64,000 nt of DNA, taken from Psychrobacter sp. 72-O-c (GTDB lineage Bacteria > Pseudomonadota > Gammaproteobacteria > Pseudomonadales > Moraxellaceae). Below are positions 35,260 to 45,005 of this stretch, piece after piece. The notes beneath the pieces were generated by a model. It was not told where the DNA came from and ran no database searches. It saw only the letters and a list, made by a program, of their open reading frames with translations. Position numbers and translations under genes: made by a program. Location of the stretch: assembly GCF_904846605.1 (NCBI RefSeq), contig NZ_CAJHBI010000008.1, positions 1 to 64,000 of the forward strand. Reading direction: 5' to 3'. Within the stretch, counting starts at the first letter, position 1. Each line of letters starts with the position of its first letter.

Positions 35260-35499
35260 ATGAAATTTGCTAAAACCATCGCAATGACTGCCATTACAAG
35301 CTCAGCGCTTATTCTATCTGGCTGTAACTCTATGGGTGGATACGGCGGCAACGTAAGCAATACTGCTAAAGGTGCTGCTGCTGGTGCCGCTGCTGGCGCA
35401 CTTATTAGAAGTAAAGGTGATAGCAAAGACATCGCTCGTGGCGCATTAGCGGGTGCTGCAGTAGGCGGTGCAGGCGGTTATATCATTGATAATAATTAA
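35260..35499 (+). CDS. Small glycine-zipper lipoprotein
   Basis: 79 aa. The lipoprotein signal peptide MKFAKTIAMTAITSSALILS ends in the lipobox L-S-G-C, with Cys22 as the acylated residue. The mature part has a short Gly/Asn stretch (NSMGGYGGN) and a glycine-zipper repeat (A-K-G-A-A-A-G-A-A-A-G-A-L, then A-R-G-A-L-A-G-A-A-V-G-G-A-G-G), typical of small outer-membrane proteins of the YMGG/OsmB-like kind that form membrane-inserted or oligomeric helices. AGGTGA lies 7 bases upstream of ATG. A strong terminator follows, so it is transcribed alone. Confidence 0.85.
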   Translation: MKFAKTIAMTAITSSALILSGCNSMGGYGGNVSNTAKGAAAGAAAGALIRSKGDSKDIARGALAGAAVGGAGGYIIDNN

Positions 35500-35568
35500 A
35501 TGGCTGTCTAATCTCTAGATAACTTATATTTAGATTAGAGCTATTCAAATATAATTATTTAAAACACG

Positions 35569-35601
35569 AAAAAGCCTGCAATCAATATTGCAGGCTTTTT
35601 T
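35569..35601. terminator. Terminator after the glycine-zipper lipoprotein
   Basis: GCCTGCAAT (35574-35582) pairs perfectly with ATTGCAGGC (35587-35595) around CAAT, flanked by A5 and T6. It can serve the metallopeptidase gene on the other strand as well. Confidence 0.9.
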
Positions 35602-35682
35602 AATGCGTTGTACTTATAACTTTAAGGTTAACGTCGCACATCACTGATTATAGAGCTTAACTAATTATAGTGCATTGCTAAA

Positions 35683-36588
35683 CTATAACGCCCCACTAAA
35701 GGTATCACACGACTGTACGCTACCACTTTCAATACCGCGAGTGAACCAACTAACACGCTCTTGGCTGGTTCCATGAGTAAAGCTATCTGGCGTTACAGCG
35801 CGACCACTAGCGCGTGCCAGTCGATCGTCACCAATCTGCCCAGCAGCATTAATTGCTTCATCCACATCACCCGCTTCTAAAAATCCTCCTTCTACTATAG
35901 ACTGAGTGCGCTGCTGATTTCTATTCGCCCAAACCCCCGCAAAGCAGTCCGCCTGTAATTCCTGCAATACTGATAATTTATTAGCCTGCGCCTGCGTCAC
36001 TTGACGGCTGGCTTCGTTGACCTGTTGAGTAATACCTAATAGTGTCTGTACGTGATGCCCTACTTCGTGTGAAATGACATAGGCTTGAGCAAAATCACCT
36101 GCTTTTCCCCTATTTTCTGCATCGCCTGAGCCTTGTTGATCACCCGTGATGCCAAGGTTTTGACGCATTTCTGCAAAAAAAGACGTATCTAAATAAACAG
36201 TCTGATCGCCTGGGCAATAAAATGGCCCAGTAGCTGCTGTAGCGCTACCACAGGCTGAACTGACTTGACCATTGAACAAGATTAATGAGGGCTCTTGATA
36301 AGTACTGCCGCCTTCATTAAATATTTGATGCCAAACTGCTTCAGTGTCGGCGAGCACCACTTTAACAAACCTAGTATCACGGCTGTCATCATTGGCAACT
36401 TCAGTCGATGCATTCGTACCGCCACCTGCCACAACTTGCCCTGTTTGTAACGCAGTCATCGGATTAACACCAAATACTAGCCATAATATACCGGCGATGA
36501 TAATGCCGCCAATACCGCCACCAATCATCTTACCGCCACCGCTGCTTGTTCGAACATTAGAGCTACCTCGCCTACCTTGCCATTTCAT
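35683..36588 (-). CDS. ypfJ: YpfJ-type neutral zinc metallopeptidase
   Basis: 301 aa, anchored by one N-terminal membrane helix (about 23-43, GGGIGGIIIAGILWLVFGVN) with the catalytic part on the periplasmic side. The zinc motif HEVGHHVQ (about 173-180) gives two His ligands and the catalytic Glu. The downstream Glu in ELQADCFAGVWANR is the likely third ligand. ACGSATAATGPFYCPGDQTVYLD in pieces is diagnostic of this family. Its physiological substrate is not established. ATG 36588 (MKWQGRRGS) is preceded by GAGGAGAG at ideal spacing. The frame could extend five codons to a TTG, but the family begins MKWQ. It is transcribed alone. Confidence 0.92.
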   Translation of the reverse strand: MKWQGRRGSSNVRTSSGGGKMIGGGIGGIIIAGILWLVFGVNPMTALQTGQVVAGGGTNASTEVANDDSRDTRFVKVVLADTEAVWHQIFNEGGSTYQEPSLILFNGQVSSACGSATAATGPFYCPGDQTVYLDTSFFAEMRQNLGITGDQQGSGDAENRGKAGDFAQAYVISHEVGHHVQTLLGITQQVNEASRQVTQAQANKLSVLQELQADCFAGVWANRNQQRTQSIVEGGFLEAGDVDEAINAAGQIGDDRLARASGRAVTPDSFTHGTSQERVSWFTRGIESGSVQSCDTFSGAL

Positions 36589-37099
36589 AATTACTCTCCT
36601 CAAATATATAGGCCATTGCTTATTTTTTTCTTACCCTTTTTACTTCTGGAATTCGTTGGCGCTTAGCCGGTGTTTTCATAGCGTATCAAGCAGTTAAAAA
36701 TAAACACATCACTTCACGATTTTATAAAATTTATTTATAAGTTACCTAATTATTGCTACCTATATGCTAGTTATCCAACCGCCTGTTTCATGTTTAACCA
36801 TTTAATTATCAATACCTTCAAAACCTTGCTATCATTAGGTTTTAGCACTATATATTCGTTGATTATACGCAAATTACTTTTAAATAATGTAGTAAAAATT
36901 ATATCAAAGCAGGATCAATTAATATTATTCACTACTTTATTGTTACTTAATTGTACAACCTATTTTCATTTCAAAAGAAAAGGTATAGAATGCGTGAAAG
37001 CTGAGTAGCTGTAACTAAGATTAGTTGATTTTCGAAATATCTCGAAAATTCTAGTCTTTTCCATGGCTATTAATCATTTCATTTTCCGGAGAATATCGT
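36589..37099. other. AT-rich spacer without a convincing gene
   Basis: A 72-codon open frame (36790-37008) rich in Leu, Ile and Asn has no ribosome site and no recognisable motif. The only structure noted is the dyad at 37028-37049. Confidence 0.5.
37028..37049. promoter_or_regulatory. Perfect dyad upstream of the acidic lipoprotein gene
   Basis: ATTTTCGA (37028-37035) and TCGAAAAT (37042-37049) are perfect inverted repeats around AATATC, about 50 bp before the start codon. It could be an operator or an RNA hairpin, and the following TCTAGTCTTTT makes an attenuator conceivable. Confidence 0.4.
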
Positions 37100-37438
37100 A
37101 TGAAACTTAAATTACTTGCACTAGCTGGTATTATGGCCGCAACTATGGGCGTAACTGCTTGTGATAACAACAAAGAAGAAGCTGTTGATGATTTAGCTGA
37201 TGCACAAGAAGAAGTGCAAGACGCTTCTGAAGAGCTAAACGAAGCTGATGTAGACGTAGCTACTGCTGATGCTGAAGCTGCTGTTGCTGAAGCTGAAGCA
37301 GATGTAGCTGACGCTCAAGCTTCTATCGAGACCACTGACATGGACATGGATGCTGAAACTCCTTTAACTGACGATGTTGTGGTTGTTGATCCTGTAGCTG
37401 TTGACGCAGCTGACGAAGTAGTTGTTGTTGAAGAATAG
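37100..37438 (+). CDS. Small, very acidic lipoprotein
   Basis: 112 aa. The signal peptide MKLKLLALAGIMAATMGVTA is followed by Cys21 in the lipobox V-T-A-C. The mature chain is almost wholly Ala, Glu, Asp and Val. It has heptad-like helix repeats (A-D-A-Q-E-E-V-Q-D-A-S-E-E-L, A-E-A-A-V-A-E-A-E-A-D-V-A-D-A-Q) and ends V-V-V-V-E-E. The helix could pack as a coiled coil along the cell wall in the manner of Lpp-like or Alr/YjdI-type small lipoproteins, but no family is recognised. CGGAGA lies 8 bases before ATG. High-expression codon style (GCT, GAA, GTA) and its own terminator suggest an abundant product. Confidence 0.85.
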   Translation: MKLKLLALAGIMAATMGVTACDNNKEEAVDDLADAQEEVQDASEELNEADVDVATADAEAAVAEAEADVADAQASIETTDMDMDAETPLTDDVVVVDPVAVDAADEVVVVEE

Positions 37439-37489
37439 CCAGTTCTGTAATTTTTATTGTTTATGCAATAAATATGACAAACTATATAT

Positions 37490-37517
37490 AAAAAGAGAGC
37501 CTAGGCTCTCTTTTTTT
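37490..37517. terminator. Bidirectional terminator between the acidic lipoprotein and the BLUF unit
   Basis: AGAGAGC (37494-37500) and GCTCTCT (37505-37511) are arms of a perfect palindrome around CTAG, flanked by A5 and T7. Confidence 0.85.
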
Positions 37518-37630
37518 GTGTCTACTATTAATATAGTTGGGTCGTCGACTTTAAATATAAGTAACCATTTCCTTTATAAGGATATTAGCGTTCCACCAGT
37601 ATAACCGCTCTATTACAGAGACTATCCTAG

Positions 37631-38059
37631 TTAATTACTAAGTTCACTCATCAAACCACGCGCTGCTTCAGCACTGAGTAAGTAGGGATTAAAATTGATA
37701 GTAGTAGAATATTTAAGATAAATCGCTGCATTTTCTTTGGTCGGAGACGCATAATTCATCGACCATTCAGACCACTCTCTATGCTTCAATTCGCGAGTTT
37801 CAATGAGCTGTAAATCATGATGCCGCTGATCCGCAATTAGAGCATACAACAAACGGTTAATCTGCGCTCTCGGACCTTCGATAGTTTGTAAAAAATAATC
37901 TTTATTGAAAGTCAGCATGCCGGTAATCCCATTGGCGGTATTGTTCTCTTGGGCTTGCTGTAGAATTTCGTTGAAGTCTTTAGCTGATACATCTGGGTTT
38001 GCGCGGCTAGCGTAGGTCATGCTCACTAAAATGTGGGCGTCTGAAATTGTCTGTGCCAT
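37631..38059 (-). CDS. BLUF-domain blue-light sensor protein 1
   Basis: A 142-aa protein made almost entirely of one BLUF domain, which binds FAD and changes its hydrogen-bond network under blue light. The three flavin-site residues of the family are present at the canonical spacing: Tyr16 in VSMTYASRAN, Asn40 in QENNTANGITG and Gln58 in FLQTIEGPR. The later conserved REWSEWSMNY segment holds the switch Trp/Met. There is no attached output domain, as in short BLUF proteins (PixD, BlsA), so signalling must go through a partner protein. It is the last gene of an apparent leftward unit, 53 bp after a second BLUF gene. The nearest candidate partner is the 222-aa protein at the head of the unit. 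Confidence 0.92.
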   Translation of the reverse strand: MAQTISDAHILVSMTYASRANPDVSAKDFNEILQQAQENNTANGITGMLTFNKDYFLQTIEGPRAQINRLLYALIADQRHHDLQLIETRELKHREWSEWSMNYASPTKENAAIYLKYSTTINFNPYLLSAEAARGLMSELSN

Positions 38060-38112
38060 ATCTTGTCTCTTATATAGGTGCTATTGAGTCTGATAAATTC
38101 TATTAAATCTAA

Positions 38113-38637
38113 TTAGCTGAATGAGAACCAAGACTTTTTCACCTTAGAGGTGCGCTCTTCCTCTTCTTCTTGTTCTTGAAGTTTTGATAGGGTCTCAATC
38201 AACATCATGATTTGAGCGGTATTCATCAAATAAGGATTAAACTCAGTACCTGTAGAGAACTTAAGCGCTTGCTCTTTATTCATATCACTAGGAATTAAAT
38301 ACTTCATTGTCCACTTATTCCAACGTCGCTGTTCAACCTCGCAACACTCAATCACTTGCAATGCAAAGTGCCGATCATCTTTAGTTAGTTTACGTAACAA
38401 CTCATTGATGATAGGTCTTGCGCCCTCGATACTTTGGAGGAAATAGTTATGGTTAAACACCAAGGCCCCAGTAATGCCATTGTGCTCATTGTTCTCTTGC
38501 GCTTGAGCAAGGATACGCGTCACTTCACCGTTTGGGTTGTTGGTGTTATAACGGCTAATATAAGTTAAACGCAGAATGATATGCTCGCCATGTAGCATAT
38601 TCCCATTATCGTTTTCTGATAGTTCGGCTGGTTGCAT
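38113..38637 (-). CDS. BLUF-domain blue-light sensor protein 2
   Basis: 174 aa. The BLUF domain spans about 18-115. Tyr26 in RLTYISRYN, Asn50 in QENNEHNGITG and Gln68 in FLQSIEGAR keep exactly the same 24 and 18 residue spacing as in the neighbouring BLUF protein, so flavin photochemistry should be intact. WNKWTMKYL carries the switch Trp/Met region. It differs in having a 17-residue N-terminal extension and a longer C-terminal helix that ends in a run of five Glu residues followed by R-T-S-K-V-K-K-S-W-F-S-F-S, a possible docking tail. CGGAGT lies 7 bases before ATG. The two BLUF proteins are clearly related but strongly diverged: an old duplication, not a recent one. Confidence 0.92.
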   Translation of the reverse strand: MQPAELSENDNGNMLHGEHIILRLTYISRYNTNNPNGEVTRILAQAQENNEHNGITGALVFNHNYFLQSIEGARPIINELLRKLTKDDRHFALQVIECCEVEQRRWNKWTMKYLIPSDMNKEQALKFSTGTEFNPYLMNTAQIMMLIETLSKLQEQEEEEERTSKVKKSWFSFS

Positions 38638-38711
38638 AGAATACTCCGAATAATTAAATTTTAGTCACACCTTACTAGCCAGATGGATGGCTACTGCATA
38701 AAGTGTCCAAG

Positions 38712-39380
38712 TTAACGCTTAAGCGTTTTAGAAAATTTATCCATGCCGCGCGACAGTCCACCGCTAGTGGATTTTTGAATTCTTTGTACTAGAGCCAATA
38801 ATTGCGAGTCATCTTTGCATTGCTCCAAACTAAGCAAATAGCCCCAAGCGTCTTGGGGAGGCGCATTTTTTTCTATGTAGGTCGCCAAGTCCGACTTTAC
38901 TTTTTCATAATCGCTATCGGGTTCTTTGCCTTTGAAATAATTGCTTATAGAAGTCGTTTTATTTGGCTCTTGACTATTAAAAGTATTATCAAATTCAGCC
39001 TCACTACTTGATTGAGACGGGAGCTTTTGAGAAGGAGATGGTTGAGGAGGTTGCACCAAGGGCGCTTTAGGGTCTTCGTTAGACAACGCTGCGCCTACCG
39101 GCTTAGGCATGGGGGTTTTTTGTTCTGGAGAAATAGATTGTGCTTGTTCTACAAGTTCTATGTATTGAAGGTCTTGGAGCAACTCAAAAAGCGGTACTAT
39201 GCCACCAGTCTCGACGAACATTTTGCTTTTATCAAGCGACTCAAAGTAACGTTGATAAGTTTTTTTACCATCAATCAAGATGAGTAAGGTTCTCGCTTCT
39301 CGCGGCAACACACCCATTTCTTGATTTTTAATTTCTTCTCGGCCCAAATCACTTTTTCGAAATATATCACTATTATTCAT
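38712..39380 (-). CDS. Uncharacterised two-domain protein at the head of the BLUF unit
   Basis: 222 aa, with no named family recognised. The N-terminal part (about 15-85) contains VLPREARTLLILIDGKKTYQ, then VPLFELLQDLQYIELVEQ. The 'LL.LIDG...' helix-turn and the later 'L..L....YIEL' wing recall the small winged-helix modules found in PatA/DUF4388-type response-regulator proteins. The middle (about 86-160) is a Pro/Ser/Gln-rich disordered linker. The C-terminal helical segment (about 165-222) has DYEKVKSDLATYIEKNAPPQ and a basic end (GGLSRGMDKFSKTLKR). No signal peptide or membrane helix. It starts 74 bp before the first BLUF gene and in the same direction, so an effector or adaptor role for the photoreceptors is plausible but inferred. 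Confidence 0.75.
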   Translation of the reverse strand: MNNSDIFRKSDLGREEIKNQEMGVLPREARTLLILIDGKKTYQRYFESLDKSKMFVETGGIVPLFELLQDLQYIELVEQAQSISPEQKTPMPKPVGAALSNEDPKAPLVQPPQPSPSQKLPSQSSSEAEFDNTFNSQEPNKTTSISNYFKGKEPDSDYEKVKSDLATYIEKNAPPQDAWGYLLSLEQCKDDSQLLALVQRIQKSTSGGLSRGMDKFSKTLKR

Positions 39381-39900
39381 TTTCTAAACCCAACTCACAC
39401 ACTCGAGCAGGCACTACCGTAACGATGTGCTACTCGAATGAAATATTATGGTTCGAGCAATAGAATAGCCCAACCTTGATCTTTTAAGCGTTTCTTGGAA
39501 GCACTTATTATAAATCGAAAAACTAATGTTCCAGTTTTGACGATCTATTTAATTGGGTTGATTATAGCAAAAAATTTGCTTTACTATTAAGATATATTAA
39601 ATAAAATGGAATGAATGGTAAGTATAAGAGAACAAACGGTAAGAATAAGACGTGAATAATTTATTCACTTGAGCTAGGAGTGATTCGGGTATCGATGTGG
39701 TTTTTAAAGCGTGGTTGCCACTAGTTCGATTAGCGACTTTGTTTATTAGTGTTCTGTCTGAATATGCTTATAGAAAAGCATCAAGTTGGTTAGACCTTTC
39801 TCGATGCTTTTTGACCGCTTGCATGGGTACATATGCGGATGAGCTAGCAACGTTTTGATAGACAAAAACTCGCTAGCTTGTTAACTGTCATCACTAACAA
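39381..39900. other. Spacer between ihfA and the BLUF unit
   Basis: It holds a terminator-like hairpin at 39774-39812 and, nearer ihfA, a GCTAGC dyad around 39842-39878. The promoter of the BLUF unit should lie at about 39400-39600, which is AT-rich. No gene is seen. Confidence 0.5.
39774..39812. terminator. Terminator-like hairpin downstream of ihfA
   Basis: AAAAGCATC (39774-39782) pairs with GATGCTTTT (39803-39811). An inner GGT/ACC pairing may shorten the loop. The A and T tracts allow either direction. It lies about 90 bp past the ihfA stop on the minus strand. Confidence 0.6.
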
Positions 39901-40200
39901 TTACAGATCGAATAAACGCTCGTCAACTTGTTGACGAAACTTTTGACCCGTTTTAAAGGTTACTACACGGCGCGCAGAGACCGCAACAGGCTCACCTGTT
40001 TTTGGATTACGCCCTGGGCGACTGCTTTTGTCTTTAAGCTCAAAATTCCCAAAACCTGAAAGCTTGACCTCTTTTCCATCGATTAAACTTTCTGATAATT
40101 CATCAAAAAAATTCTCAACCAAACAGCGCCCTTCTTGGCGAGTTAAGTCAAGGTGACTCATCAAATGCTCAATCATGTCAGATTTGGTTAAGGTGCTCAC
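39901..40200 (-). CDS. ihfA: Integration host factor subunit alpha
   Basis: IHF-alpha pairs with IHF-beta to bend DNA in replication, recombination and sigma-54 transcription. The 99-aa protein has the family layout: N-terminal helices ([20 protein letters not shown]), the central [20 protein letters not shown] strand, the intercalating-proline arm [19 protein letters not shown], and the C-terminal helix. The alpha assignment rests on position, directly downstream of pheT as in E. coli, and on R-R-V-V-T-F-K. The start is GTG at 40200, supported by AGGAGT about 8 bases upstream. The 239-bp gap to pheT leaves room for a separate promoter, as known for ihfA in E. coli. Confidence 0.94.
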   Translation of the reverse strand: MSTLTKSDMIEHLMSHLDLTRQEGRCLVENFFDELSESLIDGKEVKLSGFGNFELKDKSSRPGRNPKTGEPVAVSARRVVTFKTGQKFRQQVDERLFDL

Positions 40201-40439
40201 AGTACGACTCCTATGCTATGTCGTGATGTCGGGTATTATTGTTCAACGGTATGCTGACTAATTCTAGCTATTATAAAGGTTTTTGCGAGGCTTTTTGGTA
40301 AAGCTTGCAATAAAAACCTTTATTAATAACCAGTTAGCTTTATTTACGAAGAATATAAGTTGGTCGGCCCTACTATTTATAAATCTTTAGATTAAACTAG
40401 GGCTAGCAACTCATAATATCTTGATAGTGTAACTTAGCG

Positions 40440-42851
40440 CTAACTGTCACGTAACTGCGCGTTGTGCTGCTGAGTTAAGGCTTGAATAACCTTATCAGTC
40501 GAAACTTTTACGGCCTCATCCGATAAGGTTTGCGCGCTGTCTTGCCATATTAGCGCAAACGCTAATGAGCGTTGACCGGTCGGCACATGCTCACCTTGAT
40601 AGACATCGAACAACCATAGATCCGTCAATAGCGCTCCTGCAGCGTCACGTATTGTTGCCTGTAGGGTTTGTAAGCTAATATCACTATCTATAAAAATGGC
40701 AATATCACGGCGCACTTGTGGAAACTTACTGGGTGTCGTTATGCTATGTTGCTCACGAGCTAACGTCAATAATGGCGCTAACGCTAATTGTGCTACCCAG
40801 GTTGCTGGTAAATCTAACTGCTTGGCAGTATTGGGATGCAATTGACCAAGCCAGCCAATATAGTGATCATCGATATACAGTTTCGCACTTTGGCCAGGAT
40901 GTAAGAAGTCCAGCTCGCTGCGCTCATAGCGAATACGCGCGCCATCCAGCTTTACGGGTAGTAACTGCTCAACGTCGTGTTTAAGATCATAAAAATCTAT
41001 TACACGATTTTGATAGGCTTGTTCATCCCAAATATCACCAACCGCAACCAAAGCAATACTAGGCGTTTGCACCAACTCGCTGACGCTATGACCAACAAAG
41101 CTAAGACCGGTCTCAAAAAATCGCACACGTGGCTGCTGACGATTCAGATTATATTGTACACAAGGCAGCAGGCTTGATAATAGGGTACGGCGCATGACCG
41201 CCAAATCGCTAGAGATCGGATTGGCGAGCGCTAATACGGCTCCGAGCGCCTCATCATCAATCAGAGCTTCTAATTTTGCATCACTAAAACTGAAACTAAT
41301 GGCTTCCATGTAGCCAGTATCAACCAAAGCCAGTTTCATCTCATGAGTCAAATCTGCGGTATCGTCATAATCCATACTGACTTGCAAGTGCGGTAAGGTG
41401 CTGGGAATATTGTCGTAGCCATAAATACGGGCGATCTCTTCGATCAAATCTTCTTTGATACTCATATCAAAACGATACGATGGCGGCGTACAAATTAGTT
41501 CAGCGCCTTGATGTTCTACCACAAAACCTAATTGCGTTAAAATGCGCACCATCATTGCTGGATCAATCTCGATGCCGATGACATCGCGTACTTTAGAAAT
41601 CGGTAAGGTAATCGGCGTACGTACAGGCAAGTGGTTGCTATGCTCAGCAGTGACTATTTGCCCTGCTTGACTGCCTGTGATACTAGTAATCAAATCACAA
41701 GCACGTGCCAGTGCCAATGCCGGTAACTCAAAATCTACCCCACGCTCAAAGCGTTGCGAGGCATCGGTATGTAGACCAAAACGACGTGCACGTCCAGCGA
41801 TAGCTAATTGACTAAAGAATGCGCTCTCTAACACAATATTAGTGGTGCTATCGGTCACACTACTGCGTTGACCACCCATGATACCGGCTAGTGCCAACAC
41901 ACCTTGGTCATCAGCGATTACTAATTCATCACCAGTTAGGCTAATGGTTTGATCATTGAGTAAGGCAATCGTTTCTTTTGGCTGCGCTAGACGAACGACA
42001 ATGTCACCAACGATAGTATCAGCATCAAAAGCATGTAGCGGTTGACCAAGCTCCATCAGTACATAGTTGGTCACATCGACTAAGAAGTTATGGCTGCGTA
42101 ACCCTGATTGAATTAGCACTTCTTGCAGCCATTTTGGGCTATCAATACTGCGATCAATATCATTAATAGACTGTAATAAATAGCGCGGACAAGCTTCTAC
42201 TGCGCTTACCGTTACCGCAGGCGTAGCAGCGATATTATCAATAACCGCTACATCAGAAGCAGGAATGTTTGGTGTTTGCAACGGCAAATCATTAATAACC
42301 GATATCTCGCGAGCAATACCGCGTACGCTAAAGCAGTCACCGCGATTGGGCGTGATAGAGATATCAAATATTTGATTGTTTAGCCCTAGATAATCACGGA
42401 TATCAGTGCCAACAGGCGCATCATCAGGCAGCTCAAGCAAACCATCTAGCGCATCGACTAAATCAATTTCAGAAGCGCCGCATAACATGCCATTTGAGGC
42501 GATACCGCGTAGCTCACTTTCTGTGATTTTGAAGCCTTTACTGTCATTGCTTGGTAATACCGCGCCAACAGTCGCAACCGGCGCTTTCATACCGACTCGG
42601 ACATTAGGCGCGCCGCAGACAATCTGTAACGGCTCATCGCTACCAATATTCACCTGTGTAACACGTAGCTTATCGGCATCAGGATGCGGTTCGACACTGA
42701 TTACTTCACCGACTATCACGCCACTAAACGGACGCGCGACAGCATAGCGGTCATCAATCTCAAGTCCCGCCATAGTGAGCTGTTCGGCCAGCTGCTCACT
42801 GGTGTTAGCAGGGTTTGCCCATTGACGTAGCCATTGTTCGCTAATTTTCAT
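40440..42851 (-). CDS. pheT: Phenylalanyl-tRNA synthetase beta subunit
   Basis: With PheS it forms the heterotetramer that charges tRNA-Phe. At 803 aa it has, in order, the MKISEQWLRQW start, the EMAP-like tRNA-binding domain (about 40-150, VEPHPDADKLRVTQVN and ICGAPNVRVGMK), the B3/B4 editing domain with SITPNRGDCFSVRGIAREI (about 170) and DVTNYVLMELGQPLHAFD (about 255), the B5 domain (about 400-475), the catalytic-like core and the C-terminal FDX-ACB anticodon-binding domain (about 710-803, PSKFPQVRRDIAIFID). ATG 42851 is chosen; the frame reaches eight codons further to a TTG, but the family starts MKIS. The ribosome site is weak (GAG), suggesting translation coupled to pheS. Confidence 0.97.
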   Translation of the reverse strand: MKISEQWLRQWANPANTSEQLAEQLTMAGLEIDDRYAVARPFSGVIVGEVISVEPHPDADKLRVTQVNIGSDEPLQIVCGAPNVRVGMKAPVATVGAVLPSNDSKGFKITESELRGIASNGMLCGASEIDLVDALDGLLELPDDAPVGTDIRDYLGLNNQIFDISITPNRGDCFSVRGIAREISVINDLPLQTPNIPASDVAVIDNIAATPAVTVSAVEACPRYLLQSINDIDRSIDSPKWLQEVLIQSGLRSHNFLVDVTNYVLMELGQPLHAFDADTIVGDIVVRLAQPKETIALLNDQTISLTGDELVIADDQGVLALAGIMGGQRSSVTDSTTNIVLESAFFSQLAIAGRARRFGLHTDASQRFERGVDFELPALALARACDLITSITGSQAGQIVTAEHSNHLPVRTPITLPISKVRDVIGIEIDPAMMVRILTQLGFVVEHQGAELICTPPSYRFDMSIKEDLIEEIARIYGYDNIPSTLPHLQVSMDYDDTADLTHEMKLALVDTGYMEAISFSFSDAKLEALIDDEALGAVLALANPISSDLAVMRRTLLSSLLPCVQYNLNRQQPRVRFFETGLSFVGHSVSELVQTPSIALVAVGDIWDEQAYQNRVIDFYDLKHDVEQLLPVKLDGARIRYERSELDFLHPGQSAKLYIDDHYIGWLGQLHPNTAKQLDLPATWVAQLALAPLLTLAREQHSITTPSKFPQVRRDIAIFIDSDISLQTLQATIRDAAGALLTDLWLFDVYQGEHVPTGQRSLAFALIWQDSAQTLSDEAVKVSTDKVIQALTQQHNAQLRDS

Positions 42852-42946
42852 AAATATCTCGGATAAAAATGTCAAAATAAATGCAATAAAATAGCCGTTA
42901 CAGCCGTGTTATTTACCTATTGCTGTGGGTTCGTTGCTCGAATCAT

Positions 42947-44338
<1,392 letters not shown>

Positions 44339-44695
44339 TTACGCCAAAGCTGCTTTTGCTTTTTCGACCAATACGCTGAAAGTTGCTGCATCATTCATAG
44401 CGATGTCAGCAAGTACGCGACGGTCAACAGTAATGTTGGCATGTTTCATACCGTTGATAAAGCGGCTGTAGCTTAAGCCGTTTAAACGCGCGCCAGCATT
44501 AATACGTGCAATCCAAAGACGACGGAAAGTACGTTTTTTGTTGCGACGGTCACGATATGCATATTGACCAGCTTTGGTCACTGCTTGTACCGCTACACGG
44601 TAAACACGTGAACGGGCACCGTAGTAGCCTTTTGCACGCTTTAAGATTTTTTTGTGACGGCGATTCGCCTGTACACCACGTTTTACACGGGCCAT
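44339..44695 (-). CDS. rplT: 50S ribosomal protein L20
   Basis: A 118-aa ribosomal protein that binds 23S rRNA early in assembly of the large subunit. It is recognised at once by [40 protein letters not shown] and [18 protein letters not shown]. Length is as in the family. GGAG is 7-8 bases before ATG 44695. It follows rpmI by 112 bp. In E. coli L20 represses rpmI-rplT translation through the leader; here any such control would have to act on the region 44696-44807 or upstream of rpmI. Confidence 0.98.
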   Translation of the reverse strand: MARVKRGVQANRRHKKILKRAKGYYGARSRVYRVAVQAVTKAGQYAYRDRRNKKRTFRRLWIARINAGARLNGLSYSRFINGMKHANITVDRRVLADIAMNDAATFSVLVEKAKAALA

Positions 44696-44807
44696 AATTT
44701 ACTCCAAGATACTTTTAATTAATATTAAGTAATCAGCGACAAACAAAGTTGTCAGATTGCAAAGTCAAATAAAATTCAGATGACTGAATTTAAGTGACGA
44801 TAGTCGA

Positions 44808-45005
44808 CTAGATGTATGGGCACATGCGACGAACTGCTGATTCGTCAGACTTGTCCACCATCTTAAGACCGCGCAACTGGCGAATACGCTTAGCTGACTT
44901 CTTGGTCAAAATATGGCTCTTGTTTGCTTGCTTGCGCTTAAAGCCGTTCGCTGTTCTTTTAAAGCGTTTGGCTGCGCCGCTTTTAGTTTTCATCTTCACT
45001 TTCAT
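44808..45005 (-). CDS. rpmI: 50S ribosomal protein L35
   Basis: A 65-aa basic ribosomal protein. [20 protein letters not shown] and [19 protein letters not shown] are typical of L35. AGAGG lies about 7 bases before the ATG at 45005. It is the first gene of the leftward block rpmI-rplT-(terminator)-pheS-pheT-ihfA. The usual upstream partner, infC, is absent from the next 346 bp, after which a gene on the other strand begins. Confidence 0.97.
   Translation of the reverse strand: MKVKMKTKSGAAKRFKRTANGFKRKQANKSHILTKKSAKRIRQLRGLKMVDKSDESAVRRMCPYI

Noticed and set aside
36790-37008. 72-codon Leu/Ile-rich frame in the 36589-37099 spacer
   Set aside because: AT-rich random-like composition, no ribosome site; left as uncertain non-coding.
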